Shown: piece by piece, positions 54,847-63,309 of the stretch | Layout of the letters: every line of letters begins with the position of its first letter | Position numbering within the stretch: position 1 is the first letter of the stretch | From: Evansella tamaricis | GTDB lineage: Bacteria; Bacillota; Bacilli; Bacillales; Salisediminibacteriaceae | Length of the DNA: 64,000 nt | Assembly (NCBI RefSeq): GCF_019042215.1 | Contig: NZ_JAHQCS010000151.1 | Span: forward strand, 1-64,000 | Reading direction: 5' to 3' | Made by a program: the position numbers and the translations under genes | The notes under the pieces: model-generated | The model's database searches: none | The model's input: only the letters and a program-made list of their open reading frames with translations | Told to the model about the DNA's origin: nothing

Positions 54847-55636
54847 ACTTCACAAAGAATACGTTAAGAATTTATCTAAAGAAAAGCGCTATGTAAGGTT
54901 AACTCAAGTAAGTATGCTCCTATTCTTTTTCGTGATGTGGGAAGTAGCTACAGCAAAACAATGGTTAGACCCTTTGCTGTTTAGTTCCCCATCAAGGGTC
55001 TGGGATCTTTTTCTAACAAGAATTCAAGATGGAAGTTTAATTACCCATACTTCTGTTACCTTGTTCGAGACAATTTTAGGGTTTCTATTAGGTACAATCA
55101 TTGGAACCATTGTTGCAGGAATACTTTGGTGGTCCCCTTTCTTATCTAAGGTATTAGACCCTTATTTAGTCATCTTAAATTCTATGCCTAAAGTTGCTTT
55201 AGGTCCCATATTGATAGTGGGTCTAGGTCCTGGTTTTACTTCGATCGTGGCAATGGGGGCATTAATTTCTGTTGTCATCACAATAATTGTTGTTTATAAT
55301 GCCTTTCGTGGTGTCGATGACAATTACTTGAAAGTTATTAATTCCTTTGGAGCAACAAAAAGGCAATCGTTTTTTTCAGTTATCTTGCCCTCTTCCTATC
55401 CAACCATTATCTCTACCTTGAAGGTTAATGTTGGGTTAGCCTGGGTTGGAGTCATTGTGGGAGAGTTTCTTGTGTCAAAACAGGGTCTGGGGTATATGAT
55501 TGTTTATGGGTTCCAAGTATTCAATTTCACAATGGTCATGTTATCCCTCATTATTATCGCTATTCTTGCCACATGTATGTATCAACTTGTGGAATTGCTG
55601 GAAAAAAAGCTTATACGCAGACACAATACAAACTAA
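54827..55636 (+). CDS. ytlD: ABC transporter permease YtlD
   Basis: A 269-aa permease with about six membrane segments and the EAA loop ([30 protein letters not shown]) that docks onto the ATPase. It belongs to the BPD_transp_1/SsuC-TauC family. The start chosen is TTG at 54827, with AAGGAG about ten bases upstream inside ytlC; an ATG at 54761 in frame would make an unusual soluble leader. With ytlA and ytlC it makes a complete importer. Confidence 0.88.
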   Translation: MSNHNHELHKEYVKNLSKEKRYVRLTQVSMLLFFFVMWEVATAKQWLDPLLFSSPSRVWDLFLTRIQDGSLITHTSVTLFETILGFLLGTIIGTIVAGILWWSPFLSKVLDPYLVILNSMPKVALGPILIVGLGPGFTSIVAMGALISVVITIIVVYNAFRGVDDNYLKVINSFGATKRQSFFSVILPSSYPTIISTLKVNVGLAWVGVIVGEFLVSKQGLGYMIVYGFQVFNFTMVMLSLIIIAILATCMYQLVELLEKKLIRRHNTN

Positions 55637-55665
55637 CTCGACCAATAATATGCCTACATGGATCA

Positions 55666-55731
55666 ATAGAGGCTGTCCCATATAAGGTCATTAAATTAAT
55701 GACTTTTAGAGGGGGAGCCTCTCTATTTTTT
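55666..55731 (+). terminator. Terminator of ytlACD
   Basis: ATAGAGGCT / AGCCTCTCTAT encloses a second stem GTCATTAA / TTAATGAC; the outer stem is followed by TTTTTTG. Confidence 0.75.
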
Positions 55732-55832
55732 GCTTTTCTACTGTTTTATAAGCGATTTTCTTATTTTTCATTTCTGTTAAAAATGTAAAAGGGTGTGAAC
55801 AAAATAGTAATTCTCCAATCTTATGATATATA

Positions 55833-56004
55833 CTCGAAATGCGCAAGGCGGCGTCTCCTGCGGGAAAAGCAACAGTCGAAGACCCCGCAGGGTGGTTTAT
55901 CAGGAGGCTTAGGCGTTGCCCGGCGGCAAAGAAGACACTGCGAAGAATGAGCAGATGTTGCACTTGTACCTTGTGTGAAAGCGTCCGCCTGTAGCAATTT
56001 CGAG
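55833..56004. repeat. Large imperfect inverted repeat element
   Basis: An about 170-bp noncoding element between ytlD and ytkD. Its ends pair: TCGAAATGCGCAAGGCGGCG with CGTCCGCCTGTAGCAATTTC, and inside is a GC-rich hairpin CCTGCGGG / CCCCGCAGG. A piece at the window's left edge (317-344, GCGGCAAAGCGTCCGCCTGA) matches its right half, so at least two copies exist here. It resembles repeats I have seen in many Bacillaceae genomes; its origin is unknown. Confidence 0.75.
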
Positions 56005-56029
56005 TAATCACTGTAAAGTTTACCTTATA

Positions 56030-56073
56030 AAGAAGAGGGTGCCACCAAAAGACAAACTTTTGGGACACCCTCT
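56030..56073 (-). terminator. Terminator of ytkD
   Basis: GAGGGTG / CACCCTC with internal pairing (CAAAAG / CTTTTG) lies 7 bp past the ytkD stop codon on the minus strand and is followed by CTTCTTT. Confidence 0.78.
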
Positions 56074-56079
56074 CATTTA

Positions 56080-56583
56080 TTAACTGATAGGGACCGTATT
56101 TATATGTAGCGGAAAACGACGGATGACTTCTGTTAAACTTAGTTCAAGCACAAGGTCTTTCATAATAAAACTAAATTCGTAATTATTTCGAATGTCGATC
56201 GGGAAGCTCTTCACTATCTTGGGACCCTTTGTTTCAAAATAATTACTTTTCGTAACGATTTCATCTACGATAGCATAGTAAACATTTTTTATAACTGTTT
56301 CACTTTTCCCATCTACTTGATATTGTCCAATATAAAATAAGTCCTTTACTTTCCCGCCAGTTTCTTCAAAAACTTCTCTCCTTGCCGCATCTTCAGCAGA
56401 TTCCCCTTCTTCCACTTTCCCCCCAGGAAATTCCAACCCCCTTGAAGGATGAATGGTTAACAACCAATTCCCTCGAAACTGAGACACAACCCAAACATGC
56501 TTTGGATCTGTTGAAAAGGGATGATCCTCTGTGGAGAATTTCACTCTATTGTTATAGAAATCCGTAAATTGTTTTATACCCAT
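56080..56583 (-). CDS. ytkD: Nudix nucleoside triphosphatase YtkD
   Basis: A 167-aa Nudix hydrolase with the box GGKVEEGESAEDAARREVFEETGG near residue 55, complete with the REVFEE core. B. subtilis YtkD hydrolyses oxidised and canonical nucleoside triphosphates (8-oxo-dGTP activity) and is expressed in sporulation and stress. The start ATG follows AAGGAGGTTGG. Its place directly beyond ytlD matches B. subtilis. Confidence 0.9.
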   Translation of the reverse strand: MGIKQFTDFYNNRVKFSTEDHPFSTDPKHVWVVSQFRGNWLLTIHPSRGLEFPGGKVEEGESAEDAARREVFEETGGKVKDLFYIGQYQVDGKSETVIKNVYYAIVDEIVTKSNYFETKGPKIVKSFPIDIRNNYEFSFIMKDLVLELSLTEVIRRFPLHINTVPIS

Positions 56584-56741
56584 GCCCGTCCAACCTCCTT
56601 AAGGAAATTGTAGCATACTATTATCCTGAATGATGGAAATACAAAATTAACTAATTTGTTCTATATTGCCCTTAATACTACCCAAGTAAAACAAATATAA
56701 ACAGATCAAGTCATAGAAAACATTTCTATCAATTTATTGTT

Positions 56742-56951
56742 TTATTTCAAATCGGTAATTTTTTTAACATCCCTATTAACCTCATCGATTTGTTCTGTTA
56801 CATCCCCAGTGAATTCTTTTGTAGTCTTCTTAAATTCCTTTATAGAAATTCCAAGGGCCCGTCCAAGTTCAGGCAATTTATTTGGGCCAAAAATCATCAG
56901 TGCTAATACAATAATTACGATAAGACCAGGTAAACCAATATTTGATAACAT
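56742..56951 (-). CDS. tatA: Twin-arginine translocase subunit TatA
   Basis: A 69-aa TatA-type protein: an N-terminal membrane helix ([20 protein letters not shown]) followed by the hinge [14 protein letters not shown] and an amphipathic helix, then a charged tail. TatA forms the pore for folded proteins carrying twin-arginine signals. No tatC is next to it. It lies 12 bp after mobA and is probably in one transcript with fdhE and mobA. The start follows GAGGGAG. Confidence 0.92.
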   Translation of the reverse strand: MLSNIGLPGLIVIIVLALMIFGPNKLPELGRALGISIKEFKKTTKEFTGDVTEQIDEVNRDVKKITDLK

Positions 56952-56963
56952 ATAATTACTCCC

Positions 56964-57590
56964 TCACATCTCTGACTGAATTATCCTTTGATAATCCTCT
57001 GGATAATTCATATTATAAAAAGCTTTTTCCAACTCAAGTTCATTTAAACCTAATCCTAAAAATTCATCTTCTGTTACATATCTTACTCTCCATTGAGACA
57101 ATATATCAATTATCCGAAGTCTGTTTTCTATTAAAGATTGTCTAATTATTGGCAGCGACGATTTACGGTACATGCCAAATAGGGGATGAATTTGTCCCCT
57201 AATTTTAGGAATAATGGCGTCGTACTCTTCTTTAAGTTCCAGCTTCAATCCTTCTATTATTGTTAGATTTACAAATGGCATGTCGCAAGCGGATATGAGG
57301 TTCCATTCTGTATGAGAAGCCGAGAGTCCGGAATGGATTCCCCCTAATGGTCCCTTCCCTTTTTCAATATCCCCTACAATAGCAATTTCCAGGAAAGAGT
57401 ACTGGTTAACATCATTTGCGACTACGATAACACAAGATACAGTCTTTTCTAATTCTCTCTTCAATCTTTCAATAGTAATAACACCTTGAATGGGGAGTAA
57501 TGCTTTATTCTTACCCATTCTGCTTGATTTTCCCCCTGCTAAAATAATTCCTGTAATATCTCCATTCGGACTAAGTTGTTCTTCCCTCAT
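56964..57590 (-). CDS. mobA: Molybdenum cofactor guanylyltransferase MobA
   Basis: A 208-aa nucleotidyltransferase with the GTP-binding signature GIILAGGKSSRMGKNKALLPI at residue 14, GPLGGIHSGL around 79 and SACDMPFVNL near 97. It links GMP to molybdopterin to form the MGD cofactor used by formate dehydrogenase and nitrate reductase. The ATG at 57590 overlaps the fdhE stop as ATGA, so translation is coupled. The pairing with fdhE fits maturation of a molybdenum formate dehydrogenase. Confidence 0.93.
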   Translation of the reverse strand: MREEQLSPNGDITGIILAGGKSSRMGKNKALLPIQGVITIERLKRELEKTVSCVIVVANDVNQYSFLEIAIVGDIEKGKGPLGGIHSGLSASHTEWNLISACDMPFVNLTIIEGLKLELKEEYDAIIPKIRGQIHPLFGMYRKSSLPIIRQSLIENRLRIIDILSQWRVRYVTEDEFLGLGLNELELEKAFYNMNYPEDYQRIIQSEM

Positions 57591-58384
57591 GAATTAGAAT
57601 CACCAAATCCTTCTTGTTGAGCAATAAAATCCAAATGTATCGTCTCTAAATCCAAAAGTGTGGCTTGTTTTTCTTCTCCATTTATATCTTCTACCACCAG
57701 TTTCAAATAATTTTGACATGTTTTGCAAACTTCTAATTTAGAGGTTGCGTCCTCTTCAATAGTTACGTAAAATAAATTCTCATGACGATCATCTCCGCAA
57801 TGGACACATTGCAATTTCTTCTGCTTCCATTTAGTTTCACACCGTGGACAATAAAGATGCTTATCCCCATCTTCTTCTAATAATGCAAGCCGTGGTGGTT
57901 CTCCACAACAAGGACATGTCCCCATCACATCTAATTCATTTATAAAGGTACTGCATTTTTCCCCAAGTACTTGCATGAAAGGGCGTAACGCTTGTTCTGC
58001 AACAAAATGTAGCAGGGATGGTTCTATAGGAGTACCTTTGGAAAACAATGTAAAGTAATCCATATTAAAAGTAATACTCCCTTTAATCCATTTTTTCACT
58101 TCCTCGTCTGTAAGCCCCTTCACAACTTGAATAATATCTTCTGCAATCTTCGGTTGGTGATCTTTAAAGACGAAACTAATTCGGTCTAACGCTTCCCTAA
58201 ACAGAGGAATCGTGACTGGTGGAGAGGTAAGTTGTGGCAAAACAGGAATCTCCAGGTTCAGCTCTCCTTTTTCCACATCCAAAGACAAATCCTTCTTCAA
58301 ATAAGTTCTAAATTTTTTCTGTTCCTCCATAATCCCTGTTTGTAAGTTTAAATATTCTTCACTCACTACATTTGGTTCCATCAT
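57587..58384 (-). CDS. fdhE: Formate dehydrogenase accessory protein FdhE
   Basis: A 265-aa protein with four CxxC-type pairs in the C-terminal half: CPCCGEPP, CPRCETKW, CVHCGDD, CKTCQN, the rubredoxin-like zinc/iron knuckles of FdhE. FdhE is required for maturation of respiratory formate dehydrogenases; it interacts with the catalytic subunit before Tat export. The start is one of two adjacent ATGs (58384 or 58381) after GAGGTG. Upstream is a divergent polysaccharide deacetylase. Formate dehydrogenase genes are not in this window. Confidence 0.9.
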   Translation of the reverse strand: MMEPNVVSEEYLNLQTGIMEEQKKFRTYLKKDLSLDVEKGELNLEIPVLPQLTSPPVTIPLFREALDRISFVFKDHQPKIAEDIIQVVKGLTDEEVKKWIKGSITFNMDYFTLFSKGTPIEPSLLHFVAEQALRPFMQVLGEKCSTFINELDVMGTCPCCGEPPRLALLEEDGDKHLYCPRCETKWKQKKLQCVHCGDDRHENLFYVTIEEDATSKLEVCKTCQNYLKLVVEDINGEEKQATLLDLETIHLDFIAQQEGFGDSNS

Positions 58385-58637
58385 TACACCTCACTGTGAT
58401 TTACCTTCTAGAATTAGTCATTTAAGATTTTTCCCATGTTATTTAGAATAAAATTTAGTTTCTTAAGGCTTGATTATAGGATATTTTAGGCGTTTATAGA
58501 TTCCTTGCATTCGTCAATCGACAAACTATTTTAATCTTTTTCATATTATACTTTACTTGAAGGATAAAAACTCTTTACTATAAAAAGTAGAAACTCTATG
58601 ATCTATTATATCGTTGAAGAGGAAATGATGTCCATGA

Positions 58638-59579
58638 ATGAGGTGTGTTTCTGTAATGGGGAGTGACAATCTGCATCATAAAAATAGAAGAATACTTATT
58701 TTGATTCCTGTAGTTTCTATCATTTTAATAACCATATTTTTTCACATTAACCAAAGGGAATCCAGTCCCCCTTTCTCTAGACCAGCAGGAGATCACCTTT
58801 CGTTAAGCAAAGAGGAGAGGAATCTTTATCCTACCATTCCAATTCTTCATCAGGAGGAAGAGATTGATGTGAATGCTATTCAGGAAAAATGGAACACAAA
58901 AACATTAACTGCCTCAGAGTGGGGCGAAAAAATACCTAAGGTGAGAAATAGGATGAACACAGATCAAAAAGTAATTGCCTTAACTTTTGATGCGTGTGGT
59001 GGTCCATATGGCAGTGGTTATGATGAGAAACTGATTTCCTTTTTGCGTGAGGAACAAATTCCTGCCACCTTATTTATCAACGCCCGTTGGATCCATGAGA
59101 ATGAAGAAATCTTTATAGACTTAAGTAAAGATGAACTTTTTTCTATAGAAAATCATGGTACCGAACATTTACCATTATCCATCCATGGAAAAACAGCCTG
59201 GGGAATTTCAGGAACAACTTCTGTTAATGAAGTTATCAACGAGGTAATGGATAACCAGTATTTAATCTTTGAGATTACTGGTAGATATCCGTCTTTTTTC
59301 CGTTCAGGAACTGCCTTTTACGATGATATCTCTGTTCAAATTGTGGAAGATCTTGGTATGAAAGCCGTAAATTATGACATCTTAGGAGATGCTGGAGCAA
59401 CTTTCAGTGCTGAACAGGTAAAAAATGCGCTAATCCATTCTAATCCAGGTTCCATTGCACTCCTCCACATGAACCAACCTTCCAGCGGAACGGCACAAGG
59501 AGTAATTGATGCTATTCCTTTACTAAAGGAAAGGGGATTTAAATTCGTGCACTTGACCGATTATGAATTAATAGAATAG
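58638..59579 (+). CDS. Polysaccharide deacetylase family protein with DACGG motif
   Basis: A 313-aa protein with an N-terminal membrane anchor (ILILIPVVSIILITIFF) and a NodB-type domain. Motif 1 reads LTFDACGGPYGSGYDEKL rather than TFDDG, so the catalytic Asp is kept but the usual metal Asp is Ala. Motif 2 is ENHGTEHLPLS (HxxxH), and motif 3 FFRSGTAFYDD. Such DACGG variants form a known subgroup; activity may be altered. The start could be ATG at 58638 or 58656. A 13-codon frame beginning at 58625 overlaps both candidate starts. Confidence 0.82.
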   Translation: MRCVSVMGSDNLHHKNRRILILIPVVSIILITIFFHINQRESSPPFSRPAGDHLSLSKEERNLYPTIPILHQEEEIDVNAIQEKWNTKTLTASEWGEKIPKVRNRMNTDQKVIALTFDACGGPYGSGYDEKLISFLREEQIPATLFINARWIHENEEIFIDLSKDELFSIENHGTEHLPLSIHGKTAWGISGTTSVNEVINEVMDNQYLIFEITGRYPSFFRSGTAFYDDISVQIVEDLGMKAVNYDILGDAGATFSAEQVKNALIHSNPGSIALLHMNQPSSGTAQGVIDAIPLLKERGFKFVHLTDYELIE

Positions 59580-59611
59580 GATAAGAAAACAAGCGATAAA
59601 ACAATATTTAA

Positions 59612-59646
59612 AAATGGAATGGCTGCAATGGCCACTCCATTTTTCT
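59612..59646 (+). terminator. Terminator of the deacetylase gene
   Basis: ATGGAATGGC / GCCACTCCAT (one mismatch) with a 7-nt loop, followed by TTTTTC. It lies about 35 bp past the stop codon. Confidence 0.72.
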
Positions 59647-59662
59647 AACTCTATCAATCGTA

Positions 59663-59920
59663 TTAGCAAGGCATTACCCAAACAACTTCCTGAATGCGAA
59701 CAAAAAAAGTACTTTCCTTTGTTTGCACTACAACGTGATCTGGCTTTACATCTGCTAATTTACCACGGACACTTCCTTTACTTGTTTCCACGACAATCTC
59801 CCTGCCTATAATATTCTGCAAACTTTGTACGACGAAAGGATCATATAATGATACATATTCTACTTCGCTACCGTGTCCATGTCTCTCTTGATTTTGGTAT
59901 GCATAATTCTGTTCATACAT
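59663..59920 (-). CDS. DUF2642 family small protein
   Basis: An 85-aa protein with a Tyr/Gln-rich N-terminus (MYEQNYAYQNQERHGHG) and a small beta domain (DPFVVQSLQNIIGREIVVETSKGSVRGKLADVKPDHVVVQTKESTFFVRIQEVVWVMP). The DUF2642 fold is found in YuzF and other small Bacillus proteins, some of them associated with spores. The start follows AGAGGAGGGG. Function unknown; a spore coat role is possible from the composition. The 59921-60282 gap upstream shows no gene. Confidence 0.8.
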   Translation of the reverse strand: MYEQNYAYQNQERHGHGSEVEYVSLYDPFVVQSLQNIIGREIVVETSKGSVRGKLADVKPDHVVVQTKESTFFVRIQEVVWVMPC

Positions 59921-60282
59921 AACTTTCCCCTCCTCTTTCCTGCTATGTCATTGTATGCCCAGAAAACAAGTTGGTGTGGGCAAATATCCCACATAAATAA
60001 CACTTTCAATTAGAAATAGAGGCAGTTTGGAGAAAGAATTATTATTTTTTATGCTAAATCAAGGAAAATGTAAAAAACAATAAAGGTGAAACCACATGAT
60101 AAGCAACTTGACGTACCCATACAAACCATATATCCTTTAACCTATCCAACTATATTTCTGTTTAGTTCTATTCGATTCAGTCTATTGTATACCATTTTGA
60201 ATACTATTCCGTTTAGTTAAAATATGAATTATAATAAAGATAATCCATATGTGCTCGACCTTCTAGTTTATGAGGTGAAACC

Positions 60283-61059
60283 ATGACAAAAAACACAAAA
60301 ATATTAATTATTATCGGTGCTGCCATGTTAGTTACTTTCTCTTCCATCTTAATTTACTCTTACTTAAATGAACCTGAGCACATCCAACAGGAATATCCAA
60401 TTACGCAAAATGGTAATGAAGCAGATGACGGAGGAGAAACTGTGGGAATTACAGAAGATATTCATATTGCCCCAGATTCCGGTACCACTTCCGAAACAAC
60501 TCAGGGGGATGAGGAATATGATCTGGAAGAATTAACCGGCTTTGCTTTGGAAGCAATTCAAACAATAGAGATAACTGACACTCTGCAAGAACCAAGTGAG
60601 AATTCTTTTTACCAACTGGCCCTTTTAAATGATTATTATTTTAACCTACTGGGAAATCAATTGGCTGAGGAGGAAGAAGTTGAAAATAATGCGGACTGGG
60701 TCGCCAGGGAGTTAACTGCCTGGATGAACGTTGCTGATGAAACATCAGGATTTTCTTATTCCGAATCGGAATTCTTGTCCTATGTGGAACAAGAAGGATA
60801 CATCAGTGGTGAAGATTTGCGAACAAGGACATTACTTAATGAATTACAATTGACCGACCACTCCTTATATGTGAGAGGTTTGGAAATAAGATATTTGAAA
60901 TCATATATTTGGAATGAAGTAAAGGGAAATTTTGAACGATCTAATCCACAACAAGGAAATGAGTCAGAAGAAGATTATCAATTTCGTCTTTATCTGCTTT
61001 TTGAAGATGAGATAACAACTTATTTAGTAGAGAATTATCCTGAGTTATTACAAGAATAA
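60283..61059 (+). CDS. Hypothetical anchored acidic protein, 258 aa
   Basis: A protein with one N-terminal membrane helix (ILIIIGAAMLVTFSSILIYSYL) and a very acidic extracytoplasmic domain (many Glu/Asp; predicted mostly helical from residue 75). I recognise no family. The start ATG follows TATGAGGTGAAACC. The domain order, an anchor plus a helical acidic region, is common in halophilic or alkaliphilic Bacillaceae. Its neighbour at 61118 is also a single-span anchored protein. Confidence 0.7.
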   Translation: MTKNTKILIIIGAAMLVTFSSILIYSYLNEPEHIQQEYPITQNGNEADDGGETVGITEDIHIAPDSGTTSETTQGDEEYDLEELTGFALEAIQTIEITDTLQEPSENSFYQLALLNDYYFNLLGNQLAEEEEVENNADWVARELTAWMNVADETSGFSYSESEFLSYVEQEGYISGEDLRTRTLLNELQLTDHSLYVRGLEIRYLKSYIWNEVKGNFERSNPQQGNESEEDYQFRLYLLFEDEITTYLVENYPELLQE

Positions 61060-61079
61060 TAAAGAGAAGAAAAAATTTT

Positions 61080-61114
61080 TAAAAACCACATTTCATTTAA
61101 ACTGAAATGTGGTT
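61080..61114. terminator. Bidirectional terminator
   Basis: AAACCACATTTCA / TGAAATGTGGTTT with an 8-nt AT loop between the convergent hypothetical genes. Confidence 0.82.
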
Positions 61115-61117
61115 TAC

Positions 61118-61750
61118 TTATGGAAGAACATATTTCTCAAATTCAACCTCGAAAGTTATAATGTTTTCTGGATCATCAGAATCGGTAACATGTAATACAG
61201 CAGAAATCGAAAAATCTAACATTTCTGTGGGAAAGTAAGCCCTTATCCCCTCACCAGTTCCTAAGATTTCAATTACTTCCGCAGAGAAGAACGTTTCATT
61301 TTGTTCCAACTGAATATCATATAGTTGTCTGTTACCACCATGGAAACGGACAACAAATGGAAGGTATTGATCTGATAATACTGCTTTTGCCTCGGTAATA
61401 TGAATAATCCGGTGATATTGATGAAAGGTTTGTCTCGCCAAGTTCATTACCTTTAATGTGGGGGGGTCAATATACGCAAAGAGTATTTCATCAAATAGTT
61501 GACTATTTTGTTGTGCTGGAAGTAAAAAATTATCAATTGTGTGTAACGAACTTATTCCCATTCGAATCATTTGCTCTATTTGGTCATCTTTCAAAAAATA
61601 AATATAGTCTTTATCTTCGAACGTGAATATTATTTCATCCTTTTTTTCTTCTGACTCTTCCATTGAATCAGATACATATTGAATTAGTAGTAGTCCTATT
61701 AAGGAAATAAAAAACATGATGATAAAACTCTTGAACATCTTTTTGAACAT
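61118..61750 (-). CDS. Hypothetical membrane-anchored protein, 210 aa
   Basis: A single-span protein (MFKKMFKSFIIMFFISLIGLLLIQYV) with an extracytoplasmic domain of about 180 residues. It has no recognisable motif. The start ATG follows GAGGGGAGATTGG, a strong ribosome binding site. It converges on the 60283 gene and shares its terminator. Function unknown. Confidence 0.72.
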   Translation of the reverse strand: MFKKMFKSFIIMFFISLIGLLLIQYVSDSMEESEEKKDEIIFTFEDKDYIYFLKDDQIEQMIRMGISSLHTIDNFLLPAQQNSQLFDEILFAYIDPPTLKVMNLARQTFHQYHRIIHITEAKAVLSDQYLPFVVRFHGGNRQLYDIQLEQNETFFSAEVIEILGTGEGIRAYFPTEMLDFSISAVLHVTDSDDPENIITFEVEFEKYVLP

Positions 61751-61912
61751 TCCAATCTCCCCTCAACCTCTATTATACATGTTTCGACAAGAATATCACT
61801 TGAACTTTAGTTACAGATCCCATCGCTTCTCCTCGTCACTTGTTTCCTATGTGAGGTTTATCACTTCCACTTCTGTATAAATATGTTCCAATAAAACAAA
61901 AGGGGGGAAATC

Positions 61913-62113
61913 ATGGACTTTTACACAGTATTAAGTAGATATTATGATCTGGTTTTCCAAAAGAACAAAAAGGCCTTGTCTATGATAAAACATTTGGTGG
62001 AAATAGATGATCACACTTCGCTATTGGATTTGGGTGCCGGTACAGGAGAGGAAGCCATTGATTTAGCATTTGAGGGTTATCACGTTATTGCAGCAGATCT
62101 CAATGAAGATTAA
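61913..62113 (+). pseudogene. Truncated class I SAM methyltransferase gene
   Basis: A 66-codon frame beginning MDFYTVLSRYYDLVFQKNKKALSM and ending in the SAM site LLDLGAGTGEEAIDLAFEGYHVIAADLNED, then a stop. The catalytic half of the fold is missing. The start has a strong ribosome binding site (AAGGGGGGAAATC), so only the 3' part has been lost. Downstream DNA lacks the missing part in any frame and contains a repeat hairpin. Confidence 0.78.
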
Positions 62114-62159
62114 GATTCTCCTGCACTAATTATTGTGATGACGAAATAAAAAGATAGCT

Positions 62160-62219
62160 AAGGATATGAAGGCACTGAAAAAGTATCTTACAACTTTTTC
62201 AGTGCCTTCAAGGATATGA
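62160..62219. mobile_element. Hairpin element with flanking 10-bp direct repeat
   Basis: A perfect stem with 17-bp arms (GAAGGCACTGAAAAAGT, 62168-62184, and its complement 62193-62209) and an 8-nt loop is flanked by AAGGATATGA at 62160-62169 and again at 62210-62219. The same stem core (ACTGAAAAAGT) occurs at 52672 and 52811. The flanking repeat looks like a target duplication, but it overlaps the first arm by 2 bp, so origin by insertion is only inferred. Confidence 0.45.
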
Positions 62220-62250
62220 TTGTTTTTCTCCATCGCTTCGATGAAAGAAC

Positions 62251-63186
62251 TTACTTTCCTTCTAAAAGCTCTATTAATAAGTCAGGCCGATCCGTAATAA
62301 TTCCATCAGCGCCGAGGTCAATTAATTCCTTCATGGTTTCTTTATCATTAATTGTCCAATAGTGAACATCCATGCCTCTCCGATGTGCTCCTCGGAGAAG
62401 TTTCCTATCCTTTAAATTGAAGATACTTTCTTCCGTTGGAATTTGAACTGCGTCTACTTTTGGTCTGTACAAGGAATTGAGGAATAGTTTATGAAAAATG
62501 ACGAACTTCGTAATTTCTGAACGGCCTCCACTCATTGCGACTCTTCCATCAGAAATCTCTGAAAAAGTGGCGTTTATTTCTTGGTCAAAGGAAGCAATTA
62601 AAACGTTATCTTCCAGCCCATATTGTTGAATTAAGGACCAAAGTTTTTCACTAATTGGAAGATGAAATTCCGGGTCATTCGTTGCCTTAATTTCGATTAC
62701 CCACCGTTCTTCAGGGAAAGTCTCAAATAACTCAATCACTGTGGGAATGGTTACACCCATTCCTCTATAATTATACTCCCCATGTAAATTTTGAAAATAA
62801 TGACCTGCATCCAAGGATTTAATTTCCTCTAAAGTCAAATCATTTACTCTTCCAGTGCCATCCGTAGTTCTGTCTACAGTGTTATCGTGAATAGCCACCA
62901 AATGTCCATCTGAAGTCATATGAATATCAAACTCCAGTGCATCTACACCCATATCCACCGCTTGTTGGAAAGCTTCTATAGTATTGGAAGGTGCTAAATG
63001 CTCACCACCTTGATGGGCAATTACTAAAGGACGGTCTTTTTCAAAAAACGGTTTTTCAGGTCGTTCTGAGACAGGAAAAATGAAAATGATTGCCCAGATG
63101 ATAATAATGACACCAAAAATCATTCCTATCGTCTTAAAGAATGTCCTTTTTCTCGACTTTGGTACGTGAACTACCGATATACGCAT
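62251..63186 (-). CDS. Glycerophosphodiester phosphodiesterase (GDPD family)
   Basis: A 311-aa protein with an N-terminal membrane helix (TIGMIFGVIIIIWAIIFIFPV) and a GDPD domain: HQGGEHLAPSNTIEAFQQAVDMGVDALEFDIHMTSDGHLVAIHDNTVDRTTDGTG carries the two catalytic His and the metal Glu/Asp ligands, and HYWTINDKETMKELIDLGADGIITDRPDLL closes the barrel. It should hydrolyse glycerophosphodiesters from phospholipids or teichoic acids outside the cell, releasing glycerol-3-phosphate. The start is the ATG at 63186, about seven bases downstream of GGGGGGAGA. Confidence 0.9.
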   Translation of the reverse strand: MRISVVHVPKSRKRTFFKTIGMIFGVIIIIWAIIFIFPVSERPEKPFFEKDRPLVIAHQGGEHLAPSNTIEAFQQAVDMGVDALEFDIHMTSDGHLVAIHDNTVDRTTDGTGRVNDLTLEEIKSLDAGHYFQNLHGEYNYRGMGVTIPTVIELFETFPEERWVIEIKATNDPEFHLPISEKLWSLIQQYGLEDNVLIASFDQEINATFSEISDGRVAMSGGRSEITKFVIFHKLFLNSLYRPKVDAVQIPTEESIFNLKDRKLLRGAHRRGMDVHYWTINDKETMKELIDLGADGIITDRPDLLIELLEGK

Positions 63187-63309
63187 TGTCTCCCCCCAGT
63201 GTTAATTAATGAAATCCTGTTGTTTGAAAAATTGATTTCTAGTTTTCGAATTATACTCAATAAAATATGCTTGTCTTCTTATTATATCGCGGATTTCATT
63301 AGCTAAGAA

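Noticed and set aside
55706-56068. 120-codon minus-strand ORF between ytlD and ytkD
   Set aside because: It spans the GC-rich inverted repeat and the ytkD terminator and lacks a ribosome binding site.
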